Numbered from the stretch's first letter, positions 45,060 through 57,870 are shown. The stretch: DNA of 64,000 nt from Vesta saturnalis (GCA_036346205.1 JARFJB010000928.1:756001-820000), one strand, 5' to 3'. A program made the numbers and translations. Notes: a model not told the origin generated them from the letters alone.

Positions 45060-46065
45060 TGTATATTGTCTTTCCTCAAGCTTTGCACATCTATATTTCA
45101 GTTTCATCAGTAATTCCATCCACACCTGCCGCTTTAGTATTATTCAAGGTTTTTATCGCTTTCTTTACTTCATCATCCTAAATTTCATTTCCTACCTCAC
45201 TTTCGAAAATTTTTTGAAATATTCTTGCCAGCATTTATTCAATCTGCACTCATCCCATTCTATCTCGCTCGTGCAATTGAGCACTGCTATTTGGTCGTAC
45301 TTTGACGCACGTTTGCATTGTTTACCCACTTCCAATTCGTTGAATTTCTTACTTCTCTCAAAACCGTTCTGAATTTTCTCACCATCTGCCTTACCCAAAT
45401 TCCTCTTTACTCATCCTTAGTGCTTTGTTCTTCTTATTTTCACAATCTGTGCACTTCATATAACCGCTTTTTCTCAGTCTGATTTTTGCAGCAACCATTA
45501 CTATGTACATGTATTTATTCTTACATACCCCATGTTTAGCATTTCTTAATTTATCCAACAAGCACTATTTTTCTGCTTACCTGCTATCGACCTTCCATAT
45601 ATCACTATAACGAACTTGAAAACAGTGTCTTTCAAGGACGTCCAAGCACTTTCATTACCACCGTTCTTTATTTGATCGCTCCATGTCATTTGATTCACAT
45701 TAAAATCTCTACTCAGACTCACTGCATACCTCGTCCTCATGTCATCCGCTACCAGCTTTTCTAATTGATTAGGGACATTCGCACTACGTTCACCTTCTGC
45801 TTTCTCCATACCAACGTTTTCATAAGTACATTCTAGATACAACTAAAAAGTGATCCGTTCTGCACAAAAATCCTCGCACTACTTTTATATTTTTAACCAG
45901 GTTTCTAAGTCCTCAAGTCAATCGTGCTTTTAGATTCACCTCTTCACCACGTATACATATGAAAACTTTTACGTTTAAAGCATGTGTTAAACACAAACAG
46001 GTTTTTCTGCACTAGACGCTCGCTTTTCTCACTTACCCTTGAATCACCAAGCTGTCCTTGTGAGA
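45060..46065 (-). pseudogene. LINE fragment (endonuclease end and linker to RT start), fourth piece
   Basis: Minus-strand reading from 46065: LGDSRVSEKSERLVQKNLFV, FNTCFKRKSFHMYTW, ESKSTIDLRT, then EKLVADDMRTRYAVSLSRDF, WSDQIKNGGNESAWTSLKDT, FKFVIVIYGRSIAGKQKNSA, WINKLRNA, then EWDECRLNKCWQEYFKKF and AIKTLNNTKAAGVDGIT at the RT start. The order (NTxFxHKxxHxYTW, a linker with W...L, K-AAGVDGI) is that of a common arthropod endonuclease/RT family. It ends where RT proper would begin. Frames change several times. Confidence 0.75.
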
Positions 46066-46702
46066 TTATTTTGGCGCACTGGGTATATGCAGTCTTGTAT
46101 TGTGTGTAGAACGTATTTTTGAAAAGTATGAACGTGAGTTTTCACGAGGACTTTTTGTGTGTACATAATATAAATTGGAGTAAATGCTACTCCACTTGAA
46201 TACAAGTACGGCGTTAAGTACCATGTAACAGAGTATTTAAATGAGAAAATAATGTTTAAATGCTACAGTATTTAGCTGCTGAATTTTAAGGTATATAAAA
46301 TTGCAGTGAATGGATTTATGATATTGTACTAAAGTGTAAAAAAAGAATATGTATGTATATTTTTTCTTGTTAAATGTCATTAAATCGTAGAATGGAAGAA
46401 TTTGGTGTATTTCCAAGGACAAATGATGTTAAAATTTACTAAATTTCTCGGATGGAAAGTTGCGCATATATGAGATTTCCATAAAAAGCTTAATCTAGAT
46501 CTGGATAACATGTGTAATAAATTTGAATGTGAAATTGAATGTTTCGAAGTATTATTAAGATTTTTACAAAAAATTCAAGATAGCAGCAATTTTATTGTTT
46601 CGATTGCGTTGGGACCATTTCCCGCGTACCTGCTCGGCAAATGCGCGCGTTATAAACTCCTCTAGGATAGGCTGTTATGGTCTGAGGGGGATAAATATGA
46701 TG
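46066..46702. other. Unassigned DNA
   Basis: No gene recognised. The last 100 bases are GC-richer and lead into the tandem duplication. Confidence 0.4.
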
Positions 46703-47020
46703 ATGTTTTGCAAAATGGATGACCGTTGGTATGAGGGAAACAGTGACAGGGTAAAGCGAGAGACACTCGGGCTCAGAGTTATGCTTAAGAGGGTGGTCAT
46801 GCGCGAGTATTTTGTAACAATCTTGCTGAGATTTTGTCATTGAATACTCAATAGACGATGTTTTGCAAAATGGATGACCGTTGGTATATAAGGGAAATAG
46901 TGACAGGGCAAGGCGAGAGACACTCGGGCTCAGGGTTATACTTAAGAGGGTGGACGCGCGCGTGCTGGGATTGTATTTGTAAATACTTGGTGTCACATTA
47001 GGTTACTGAATACTCAATAC
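46703..47020. repeat. Two-copy tandem repeat, period 155-166
   Basis: ATGTTTTGCAAAATGGATGA starts at 46703 and at 46858. Both copies contain GACACTCGGGCTCAG and CTTAAGAGGGTGG and end in TGAATACTCAATA (46841 and 47007). The copies differ by substitutions and a small indel. Confidence 0.92.
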
Positions 47021-50000
47021 TGATCACGATTATTTATTAAGCGTAAGTTTCAGACTTTTTAAGATACGAAGTAATGTTTTAGTGGTTAAAGATTAATAGA
47101 CCGAATTATTATTTTTCCAAACTGGGTGTTATTTATTCCAAAATTTTTATGACAGTTACAAGTATTAGTCTACGCGTATACGACGGTAAATTAGAAAGTA
47201 TCCAGATAACGTCTTACCACTTTGATTTTATGAATATAAAAGGTGTGATCAATAAGTCCACGACTACGTGTACGTTTAAAATTTTTTATTAAGCTTTGGC
47301 CAAATTTATTTTTAATGGTAATTGGACTTGAAGATTTTCAGAATTGAATTGTCGTGTATTAAGATTACTGAGACGAAATTTAACGTACCCTCTTAAGGTG
47401 AAATGGTGTTTTACGAATTGAATGTTTGTTGAATGGTCTATTATTTTACCGAGTCGGCTCCACAGTCAGGTAGATTTAACTTAACAACTCGCCTAGGACT
47501 ATTTATCTGGATTGAATGTTGTTATTTGTTGCTTTGTGGTATCCATTCATATTTCATAAAAAAATGTATTTTTTCACTTGGCTTACATACATTCAATACG
47601 TTCGTCACACCGTTCCAGGTATCTCAAATTATTCGCCGTTCTCTCTATTTATCCGCGCGTAACATGCAATAAAAATGATCTTTTGAAGTTGCAATTTCAT
47701 TCTAATCCATATTCGAGTGATACCAATTTATACTGTTTAACACACCTTTCCGGTCTTTCACTTACAATCAATCCAACCATTTTTGATTCAGAATTTCCGT
47801 TCCAACCCTTGACCCATCTCCAAAACATTCTTTTTTTTGCGCTTTACTTCTGATACATACAAAATATCAAGCATTATATTTATAATTTCATGATTTTTCC
47901 GAAATATACCTCAACATTATATGTACCAACTCTCCATTCCGTGTTTGTGCTGTTGCTGTCAACCCTGGCCGCCTTTCGCAGCCAGAGAGACCTGAGTCAA
48001 TCATACTAGCTTCTTGGGTACCTGAATAGCAAGTATACTGGTTATCAGCCAACCCGTGAACTGGACGTATCATTTTAAGATATTCTTCTACTTCCGGACC
48101 GTATTGCCATAAGTTCGTCTACTTGCCTAAAATGGGGATGCGATTCCGATTGCACCAAAGTAAGCTATGCTCTCTACCCTGAAGAAACTACCTTGCAAGT
48201 TAGCAAATAGTTGCCATGCTACCGCCAGTGGGACTGCTAGTGTCGTCGCATGGGCTGCTATTTGCGGTACGCTGATATATCCAGAACACTTGAAAGGGAA
48301 ATACGATCAACTAAAAAATATTTTTATTGTTAACTTTTTTATGCTACGATAAGTTAAGAATTGATCAATACGTCATCGTACTGAGATTGTTGTGGCAACG
48401 AAAATATGTTAGGTGCTATGTGGTGTCTATGGAAGTATATATGTGTTGCGAATTGTTAACGTGTCTTTTAAACGTCTGCCGTTAAAAATTGTAATTTAGG
48501 CTTAACCGTTCCGATGATATACTATGTTTACAAAATGTGCATTTTTTTACTTTGTGACATCAGATTAATTATACAATATGGCTAGTATGTTATACAAAAC
48601 TGTCATGGATAAAACAAAAACGATTTGCTAAGTAACTAAAAACTTGCTTAACCAAAGCCATTTTTGGTTAACTATTAAAATCTAACAGATACTCAACTCG
48701 GTAAATAAGTAAAAAAATGTAAAAGTTTAAATTTATAAAATTAGAAAATCTTAAAATATCATTAAATCTCAAACGGTTTCTATAACGTCACTAAAAACCA
48801 ATTTGAGACACGAGCCAATTAATTTTTATTTACATAAATCTCAATTTTATTTAATCGGTTCTAAATTGCCCTCAAAGCTCTTTTTTATAGCGAAAACAGT
48901 TTAGTTAACATAAAGGCATCAAACGACTGTTTAAGAGTTGTGCACCATTATTTTTACTTTATACGTTATTACCGAAATCTTAATTGATAAACTGTCATTC
49001 TATCTGTTCAGTAATATCAATATTTGTGTAATTGACTAATTTCTCCAATTGCTCGAAATGTCAAATTAAGCTTCCTTCGAAGGGAAAAAATGTAACGTTT
49101 GCTCCGTAGAAGATGGAAAGAAGTGGCAATGATTAGGGAGGCGTCAAACATACATTTGCACTAAGATTTATAGCACTTTGCTCAACCCCTAACGTTTATG
49201 TTTCTGCTTTAACTTTAATTTCATCTTCTTTATAGAACAATTGAGCCACAAATACCTGTAAAATAATGTAGTAATTCTTTAATTGTGTATTAACGGTAAT
49301 GTTTGTTTAACTGTTTGTTTTAAGAAACCGATTTGACAGATTAATCTTAAATTTTATAAGCTAGGAAGGTAAGTAAACATGGCTAAAATTAGATATTTTA
49401 TTTTAAATACTAATTAAACAATACTATGTTCTTATTGAATGATTTCGGGCAATTCGAGCTGTTATTTCGTCACTGACAGTTAAAGTATTTCATAACATTT
49501 ATATAATGTGATCTAAGAAGTTTCAAGTAATTTCTTGATATATTTACATAATATAAATGTAAAAACTAATGTATATACACGAAAAATTTTCTTAACATCC
49601 ATTATATGAGTGATAAAATATTAATTATTTTTTGTGCCCTTAACATGGAACTCTCTTTCTTAAAATAATGATGATTTGACGATAATTGTTAAAATTATTG
49701 GCTAATTACAAGTTTAAAGTGGAAACTACCAACTTAGGATATGATATTGTTCTTGCTCACAGAATTGATTAACAATCTAACTCGTCAGTTAGAATTCAGC
49801 ATGAATACACATTGGAATGAATATGTGTTGATTATAATTAAGTTGCTTGAATGAGGTTAGGTAAATTGAAAATGGTATTTATTCATCTTAGAATATCGTC
49901 GCCTAAACTGCAAAACCTCGTAAGTATGTACGGTTTGTCAAATTTTTCAGGAGAGGTAAAAACATACTGTAATAAGACTTGATTACATTTTATAGGGATA

Positions 50001-50158
50001 TATGGATTTATTTAAACTAAAAATGCATAATTAGTATTATAACATCGCCAAAACAGAAAAATAAATTCTCACTTGGTAAAATCACATACGAGTATTTGAA
50101 CTTAAAATCAATAACAAAAAAAAGTTTACGAGGTTTTGAATTGGGCACAGTATAGACA
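47021..50158. other. Unassigned AT-rich DNA
   Basis: No gene recognised. A GC-richer patch at about 47930-48260 has no coding pattern I can name. Confidence 0.4.
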
Positions 50159-53100
50159 TTAGTGTGGTAAGCTATCGTAGTAATTCCAGAACTGTTTGTC
50201 CAACACCTGCTTTAACTGCTGTAAATGATGGAATTTCTTTACTTTGATTTTTTGTCGAGACTTGTATAATTGGGTGACGGAGTATTCTACAACTTTGGGT
50301 CTTTTAGGCAAGTTTTCCCATTCATCTAAGTAACACAGTTTATATTTTATGAAACCTTCTGGCACGTACATAAAGAAATGAACATCTGTTACGTGGGGAT
50401 CCCAACAGTGATACCTGGACGTATACTTGAATAATACTTAACTTTTGAGTAATGGCGAAAATCGGAGTATCTCATGTACTTCACGTTATAGGGCATTTTA
50501 CATCGCGATTCTCTGCAGACAACGATATACTCCGTGGGCAGATATATGTCTCTATTTTTTAATTTCCTCTCAATCGCGCTATGTACAGAGTCAACTTCCA
50601 TTTGGGAATATTGTAACGGTATAAACGGGTGGTAGAACGGGATTACAGATAAATTGGCCTTTTTACCTCGACTAGTCAGCGTTTTGGGTGTGGGTATGAT
50701 GTTGCTAAATTTTGCACATCCAGAATAGTAAAACGTACGTAAGTCAAAATAGGGGATGAAGACGTAATCAGTTCGGTTTTTGGGCGCCAGAATGTTTGGT
50801 AGTCAAAATAAGGGTCGTCGTGCCAAAATTACGAGTACATAGCGTGTCTAAACATACAAAAAACATACGCTTACCTATCCGCAATCAATCCCAGGTGTGC
50901 TGGAAAGCAACTCAGCAAACCACCTGAAATAGGGCTTCAAAATAGCACTACACGCTTGTCAAATAAAAGCGTGATAAACACTCAATAAAGTTACGTTATT
51001 ACACCTCAGTGTAAATAATAAAGCAAATAATAATCAAAACAAAACAAAACAAAAACTATAGAATGCACTCTAAATGAATTAATACTCAAACTAAAAATCA
51101 AATAAAACATTAAATATTATTTATTAACGCTATTACTCAATAATAAAGGAAAAAAAACTGTCGCTTCGTTACGTTAAAATTGTACGCCTCTAAATTACTT
51201 GCAATTTGCAAAAAACTTTTATGCAACACAAAAGGGTTTGCACAGAATTAAAACGATTTATAAAACCTAAACAAAGCTATAATAAAATAATAAAAAAATA
51301 ATATAAATGTAAACATACGATAATGCGTATAAAAAAACAAATGCTTAATGGGCGACAGGATGTCTGATCAGAATTCTGCGTAACGCCGTTCTAAATTGTT
51401 TAATCTATAGATATATATCGTGGATTATTTACCCACACTAATATAGGGTCAATTGCCCTTTACTACTAAAATAAAAATTAAAAAAAAAGTGTGAAGGCGG
51501 AGCGTCAGAATTATGATAAATTACAATAACTAAATTTAAAACAACAACTTAACTTAAAAGGTAAACGACTCCGCTTTCAAACCTTCGTTAACAAATAAAA
51601 TAATTCGAGATACACACACAGGAAATCTTGAAAACATTCAATAAAAAAAACAATATTATATTACCTTAATGTCTAAATTAACACCTCTTCTGTGTTACAA
51701 CAATAGAAAATGATGACCAATGACTGCTATGACGGATACGAAATCTTCCTGCTCTGACAAATGATGAATGATATTGTTGACTATTGTTCTTTTATACACA
51801 AACGATTCCTTGATTGAATCGCGTTAAAATGTTACTGCTTTAATTAAAAACTTCTTTTAAAATAATAATTTGTGTGCTCAACTTGCTTGTTAACTTTTAA
51901 ATAGTTTTATTTACACTATCAATTCCAAAAGGTTATTAATTTTATTTAAATAACTATAATTTTATTATATTGCGAAAGTTTCATTATATTTCAACACGCT
52001 TTGCACGGCAAATAAGTGGCACTTCAAGAACGTTAATGTTAAAAAAATCCGCAAAAGCGATATAAACCAAAGAGGTCACTGAAGCACTAATATAACACGA
52101 CGATGATCTCTAGGTGACTTGATGACGTTAAATCTAAATCGGCACTAGGTATAATCCTTTGGTGATTGAACAGTTTCACTTAAAATCCCTTCACAGGTTT
52201 TCTTCCGAAGTAGCTTAACTACCCTTACTACTCAAAAAAAGTACGTTCGTTAAACACCACAAGGTCCAATATATCAACGTTCTAAACCACCCCCTAAAGC
52301 GCAACAACAAACGTCACCGTACTACTACTCGAGAGCGCGATCAGTTTCAGAATCCCCCAAACTATATCCAAAAATCCATCTTGGATTTTTTAAATCCCAC
52401 TACTCACAAAAAATCTCATCTAATTTAATTCCACCAATTAAAAAAACGGAAGGGGAAGATTTGATACCCCAACACCCAAACTTCGTTTTCATCCGTAAGG
52501 ATTCGATAGTTTTCAAAATCTCAAACGTCAGCAGACTTAACGTGCAAAATATCTCTATATTTTTATTTAAGTACAAACAATAAGTCCCGCATTCTATCTC
52601 TATGACTTAAAACCAACATACTCAATATTACACTGAACCACTATAACTACTGGACTTCATGTCACCAGAACGATAACAAATGCATTTAAATCTACACTAT
52701 TTCTTTAAATTACTTAATTTTTAAGGAAATCAAACGAAATAAACCTTATTTACACTTATATACAACTATTTACAAATAATACGTTACTCAGCATTCAATA
52801 AACAGGAATAATAAGAAAAACAATCTCTCAAAATTTAGATGTAAAATTACAAAATAGTAATTAACAAACAATCAACAAAACTTAAGCTTGCCACACACCA
52901 TCCCTAAAGATCGCCACACACGTAAAACAAATTCATTCATAAAGATCAACTTGACAACAAAAATTTGACGGTAAATCGCTAGAAAATCGTGATCCTATCA
53001 TAATTAATTCCTTAATACACATTACACATTCCTAAAATTCCTTTACATACAGCGTGGCCCATCCAAACAAAACATTCATTATCGACAGTAAGCTCTCAAA

Positions 53101-54986
53101 CAAAAAAAAAATATACATACGGAATCTAACTAAGTGAATAGAATTACAAACAAAATTACCTACTACGTATACAGGGTGTTCAAAATACCCTGACAATGTC
53201 CCTTCTCAAAATATTTTTGCATAATAATAACTTTTTTTCAATTGCAAATTTTACTAAGGTACTTGATAATGTAGCATTCTTGTTTTGGTATCCGCATCCA
53301 TCGCTATAAATAATCATAGTTTTGGTGCTGGGTACTCTTAGTAAATGGCTTTCTAAAAAATCCCACAACATTGTTGCGAAATTATTTGCTTCCAGGCCTC
53401 CTTGGGTCTCATCCCATAGATGATAAAGCACCTCTGAATTATGCAAGTTACAAATAGTATAGTTATGGACACATAACTTAGTTTTGTAATATACCGCACT
53501 AGCTTTTAACATAGGAGTCAACTTAACAGCTTGAACGTCTACCATAAAAACAGCAACCTCGTTAGGATTTGTCTTACAAAGATCTTTGTCTGCTTGTTTT
53601 GATATGCGTGCTTGAATTTTGTTAGTTTGATGTTTCTGGTATGTATCGTCGTCTATATTGTCAAGCTCATGTGATATGCAGACGTCGTAACGGTCTTTTC
53701 GAGGTCTAGATATCTTAATGTTCATTTTCTTCATTTCGTCATTAAACAGTAGTTGTGTCAGAGGAATTTCTTCTTTTCTAACGTAGTAGTTCTTATATTC
53801 TCTATATAATTCAGCCTTACTCTGAAATGTAGGTTCCAAGTAGAGGCTGGATGTAGATGAGCGACAGTAATGAGAGGGTAGCTTGGGACAAAGTCTCATT
53901 ATATTTCTTCTAATGCTCTTGGAATGTCGATTGCGCCCATTAGTAGAAACATTTTGTTCGGCTTCATTCATGCCATAAGGTTTCCTATTATATTCTCTCA
54001 CAGTCCACTCCTTGACACTCAGTGTTGACAAAAACATTTTCTTGCATACTCTAAGCTTCTGAGTGCCCTTTTTCAAGTAATAGACTAAAGTACCATTTCT
54101 CCTTGACTTTTCTTTTCTTCTTTTGCTGGGTACAAAATCAACTAAAGAGCTAATGTAGGTGCGCTTCATATCCCATGTTGACATATTCCAAAAATTTTCA
54201 AATAAAGCTTTTCTATCATATTCGTCAAAAGACATACAAAAAAACGCCTTGGATTTCTTACAGGTATCGGACGTGCATCTAGGGCCCATCTTACGAGCAA
54301 GTCTATCTTGAAATTCATAGTTTCCAGAGTTATTCCTCTTCAAGCCTTTAAAGTCTTTCCCTAGCATTCTTAGCCTCTTCTTTTGATGTCTTTGTGCTCG
54401 GGAAATTTTATCTTTTTTTGAGAAACCTTCATGCGGATCGCAATTTTCTTCACTGCTCGACTGATTGTAGTCTTCTTCATTTTGTTCTTTATTAGTGTTA
54501 TCATTCTGCCTTTGCTGCTCTTTTTCTATCCACCTTTGATGACTCTCTGTATTATTTATTTCGACATCAAAAAATCGTTACCTCGTGGGTATTTATGTTT
54601 TTGCAATCAACTGTTCTAAAGTTGATATCATCTTCGTCGTGATCAGGAGAAATTTCGTCTTTGTTCTTTTCAGCTGCTGCACATTATGTATTTTCCTGAA
54701 TTTCCGCAGATGGAATGTTGGTGCAAACCTCTTCGATAATGACGTTCTGCACTAATTGACTAGACAGTAAACAAGTTGGCTTGTCAGCAAACAACACCGG
54801 AATACAGTCAATCCATTCAGATGTCTGCACATCAGCAATTTCTATATTTTTATTTGGTATTGAAAGGTCCCGAGGCACATTGTCGCGCGAAATATCTGAC
54901 CCTACTTTCTCATTAACACGTGGTCCTGTCTTTTCTTGTTCCTTTAATACCATTTGAACAAGAATCTTGCCTCGAGAAAAAGCCAT
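50159..54986 (-). pseudogene. Uncharacterised arthropod multi-copy protein (possible transposase), split by an insertion
   Basis: The start is the ATG of MAFSRGKILVQMVLKEQEKT at 54986. The first frame stops at 54684; an acidic part with stops follows. A 395-codon frame from 54367 contains KRNNSGNYEFQDRLARKMGP, a Cys pair (CTSDTCKKS), FENFWNMSTWDMKRTYISSL, FMVDVQAVKLTPMLKASAVY, VHNYTICNLHNSEVLYHLWD, EANNFATMLWDFLESHLL and IIYSDGCGYQNKNATLSS. A frameshift in a run of seven A at 53232-53238 leads to IIMQKYFEKGHCQ. The next expected words, QMEVDSVHSAIERKLKNRDI, are found 2.6 kb away at 50601 and continue with PTEYIVVCRESR, SSIRPG and PKRPKVVEYSV to 50159. I believe this is the family annotated DUF7869; the name needs checking. 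Spaced acidic residues (VDVQ, SDGCGYQN, EVDSVHS) could be a DDE/RNase H-like active site; that is inference. Confidence 0.72.
50605..53195. mobile_element. Insertion of about 2.6 kb that splits the 50-55 kb gene
   Basis: Coding sequence stops at GGACATTGTCA (minus, about 53192) and resumes at CAAATGGAAGTTGAC (about 50604), so the insertion border is known within a few bases. The right border carries a hairpin-forming CAGGGTGTTCAAAATACCCTG (53172-53192). The inserted DNA is AT-rich with no long ORF. On the minus strand TGGCGCCCAAAAACC at about 50790 resembles a tRNA-Lys primer-binding site, which would suit an LTR-type element, but I found no TG...CA pair to confirm it. It could instead be an intron, although it lacks clean GT...AG ends at the borders. 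Confidence 0.6.
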
Positions 54987-55043
54987 TCTGCAACAAAAAA
55001 CAACCTGTTGGATTATCGTATTATTATTAGTGCCAGTATGCAA

Positions 55044-55419
55044 TATTTAAAGAAAGAAGTTATGTATTTTATAAACTGATGAGTGGATATTCTAGTGTAA
55101 ACCCATGTTCATTTTTTATTACGTTACTTATAATACACAATTATTCATTTAAGAATCTTTTTCAAGTTTACAGTGTACAAAAGCACGTATACGATATATT
55201 TCTTGCAAAATTCATTTTTTCAAAAACACGTATATGTTGAAACATTTTCACAGGTTGTTTACGAATTCAAATATCTTCTACTAATTAATTGCCTAATACT
55301 TTATCGTTAAGGTCTGTTATTTGAAATGACATTGAGTGATTGACTTGCCCTGGTATCATTAACTCCGTTTCACTGAAAAATGTAACACTGAAATCACTCT
55401 GATCCTTTCATACTGCCCC
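55044..55419. other. Upstream DNA of the split gene
   Basis: No ORF. A likely splice acceptor (TTTTTTGTTGCAG) lies two bases before the proposed start codon at 54986, which suggests an upstream non-coding exon. Confidence 0.35.
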
Positions 55420-55615
55420 ATGTGCGTATAAGAGGTTATGTTCACTATGACTTCTTGTGTTGTATATACGAGGTAATGCACAGTGAAATAGCTCAAAATG
55501 CAGGCGTCTGAGCGTTACAGGGTTTTGCACGCATATGCATTAGACTAATGGCTATCCAACTGACTGAAAATATCATTTTTGACAAAAAGTGCATATACGA
55601 GGTTTTGCAGTTTAT
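55420..55615. repeat. Iteron-like repeats upstream of the split gene
   Basis: GTATAAGAGGTTATGTTCA (about 55427), GTATATACGAGGTAATGCACA (about 55462) and GCATATACGAGGTTTTGCAG (about 55590) share a TATACGAGGT-xTG-CA core in the same orientation. A weaker version (CAGGGTTTTGCACGCATAT) lies at about 55520. If the gene is a transposase these could be its end-binding sites. Confidence 0.5.
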
Positions 55616-56220
55616 GCGACGATATTTTCATATCTATATTTGAAAATTGCATATACCGAAATTAAAAATGTGGAGTTTGCACTATACGCCTTAATAGCAC
55701 GGTGCATATGATCATTATACATTTTAACCAAAAAATGTTCAAAGGACTGGGTTTATGATGACCCTAGTTACTGACGTTAATTAGTAATAGATTCCATCTT
55801 AAATTTTAATATCCTATATTTCGCCTTAAACCGTAGAAAACTGACGAAACTTTTACATTTCCCAGATTGTTCAATAAACGTACAACAGATTATATTTTTA
55901 AAACAAAATCATTGGATCTTCATTAAACGGTTCAACAATTTCAAATTTGAAAGACAATCAACCTTTTCCAATTTAATGTTTAAAGTTCGATCATGTTTGG
56001 CGCTACCCCCGAAAATCGTTTTGTCACAAATCTCCAATTTTAACTAAAACGGACAAATTGCTATTTTTATTTTATGATTAGATTTTTTAGCAAACGTGCT
56101 ACAGATTTCAATTTTAAAACGCAACCAACCTTCGAGTAAATTTTTCACTGTTGATTTATGCATGGTGTGCATGTTTCTTTATCAACACTGTAATATCTCT
56201 CCTAGGAATACGTTTAAAGA
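55616..56220. other. Unassigned DNA with one dispersed repeat
   Basis: About 56085-56130 (AAACGTGCTACAGATTTCAA) resembles about 58515-58560 (AAACGTGTTACAAATTTCAA), with matching flanks. No gene recognised. Confidence 0.45.
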
Positions 56221-56425
56221 TCTAAACCCTTTTTCGACAGATGTATTTCTGCCGAGACAGAACTTGTACGTAAAACCGTATTATGTGATAGCATGGCAGG
56301 CCCTCATCGGTAAAATTCGAGGATTAACGGATGGTGTTCCAATAAGACGCCGCTATACTTAATTTGATTATAACCCCATTTTGACAGAGGTATTTCCGTT
56401 AAGACAGAACTTGTATGCAGTATAG
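56221..56425. repeat. Partial tandem repeat, period about 149
   Basis: CCCTTTTTCGACAGATGTATTTC at about 56228 corresponds to CCCCATTTTGACAGAGGTATTTC at about 56375. Both are followed by GAGACAGAACTTGTA or AAGACAGAACTTGTA. Confidence 0.7.
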
Positions 56426-57301
56426 AGGCAAAATCTAGCATAAAGAAGACACAAGCCATTTTCGGCGTATACACCGCTATATTGAAGACGCTGTCTGTAT
56501 TAGAAAACGTGCCACTGATCCTGATAATCTCAGAAACATGTATGCGGTAGAGCTTCAGGGATGAAGAAAAATTGAAGACCTATGTAGTAATTCAAGGTGG
56601 TGCGGGGATGTCAGTTGGTTTTAAGAATAATTCCATATCTGTGTAATAATAATAATAGTAGCAAATAAAGATTGTATATTATCCGCTGCGTGTATTTAAA
56701 ATAAAAGTATGGGGCAGTATCAGGGATATTAGCTGTTTAACTTGTTAATAAGCTATTACAATATAACAGCTCAAGACGAAAACGATGGAGTGGATGAGAT
56801 AAACGTATCTCGAACTCCTGATGCTGATAGCAATGTTCTCATTCAAAATTTAGTTATGTTAAATTACGTTGTTCTTAATTTTCAAAATAAGGGAAGTGCA
56901 CCTGCCACAAAAGTCTTGACTGCTGAAAATGTGTTCACACTAATATTTAACATAGGAAATTGTAGATTACCTAGATTTGGGATGTTTTCAATAATTTACT
57001 GTTAGACGCAGCATCTTTTTGCAACCCTGGTCTATATAACTAAAGAGTAGTTACTTCTAATCGGTATTATACGCTTTATGGCTATGAATATATTTTACTG
57101 TTTTTAAAGAAGGTATGACATTCCATATCAATAATCAACTTACGTAATTTAACCAGGGTGCTAAAAGTAATACAATTGATTTTAAAACGTCATCCCTAAA
57201 CTAAACCCACACTAACTTATGAGTAGGGTATAAAGAAGATCCCAATTAATCATTATTAATACTAAAACAAGACAGTAAATTATTAAAATTCAAACAATTT
57301 T
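56426..57301. other. Unassigned AT-rich DNA
   Basis: One 87-codon open frame (56742-57005) resembles no family I know and has no supporting context. Confidence 0.4.
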
Positions 57302-57624
57302 TACACTATTAAAAGGAACACACAACGAAACGTGAAACAATCCATAATACATATGTGTAACCATTTAATTAGCGTATTAATACATTTTATTTTCTGCTTA
57401 AACCTTGTACATATAATTTTAACAGTCGACTTTCGATACTTACTTTTAATTGATAATTGGCAACACTATTAGAAGAAGCAAACAATGAAACGTAAACAAG
57501 CTACAATGCATGTGTGTAACCATTTATACATACGTGCAACCATTTAATAGTGTTATCAATTACCAATTAAAAGTAAATATTGAAGGTCGACTGTTAAAAT
57601 TATATATACAAGGTTTAAGCAGAA
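57302..57624. repeat. Compound direct and inverted repeat (MITE-like)
   Basis: An inverted pair of about 80 bases, 57391-57471 and 57546-57624, starts with TTCTGCTTAAACCTTGTA and contains AATTTTAACAGTCGAC. The loop (about 57472-57545) is itself a direct repeat of about 57310-57367 (GAAACGT-AAACAA, ATRTGTGTAACCATTTA). Both types of repeat are diverged by a few percent or more. A non-autonomous DNA element or a rearranged duplicate is likely. Confidence 0.85.
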
Positions 57625-57674
57625 TATAAATTTTGTCATATATGTAAATGTTTACATTCTCAAGGTGACAATCA

Positions 57675-57870
57675 TTTAAAGCATGTTGTTACAAGACAAA
57701 CTGGCAACTTAATTACAGATTTACTTTAAAGTAATTTTTTATACAATATAAGTGTTGAAAGTGGCTTCGAGGTGAAATCGTTTTTTAAAAATTCCCAAGG
57801 CTGAATTACATTTAAAAGCATGTTTTGTAAAGCAAACTAACTAGGTAACTTAATTACCCATTTATATGTA
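57675..57870. repeat. Diverged direct repeat, period about 135-140
   Basis: TTTAAAGCATGTTGTTACAA and then AACTTAATTAC at 57675-57720 recur as TTTAAAAGCATGTTTTGTAA and AACTTAATTAC at 57809-57862. Confidence 0.6.

Noticed and set aside
56742..57005. 87-codon plus-strand open frame as a real small gene
   Set aside because: It has no recognisable motif, signal or context, and such lengths occur by chance in this much sequence.
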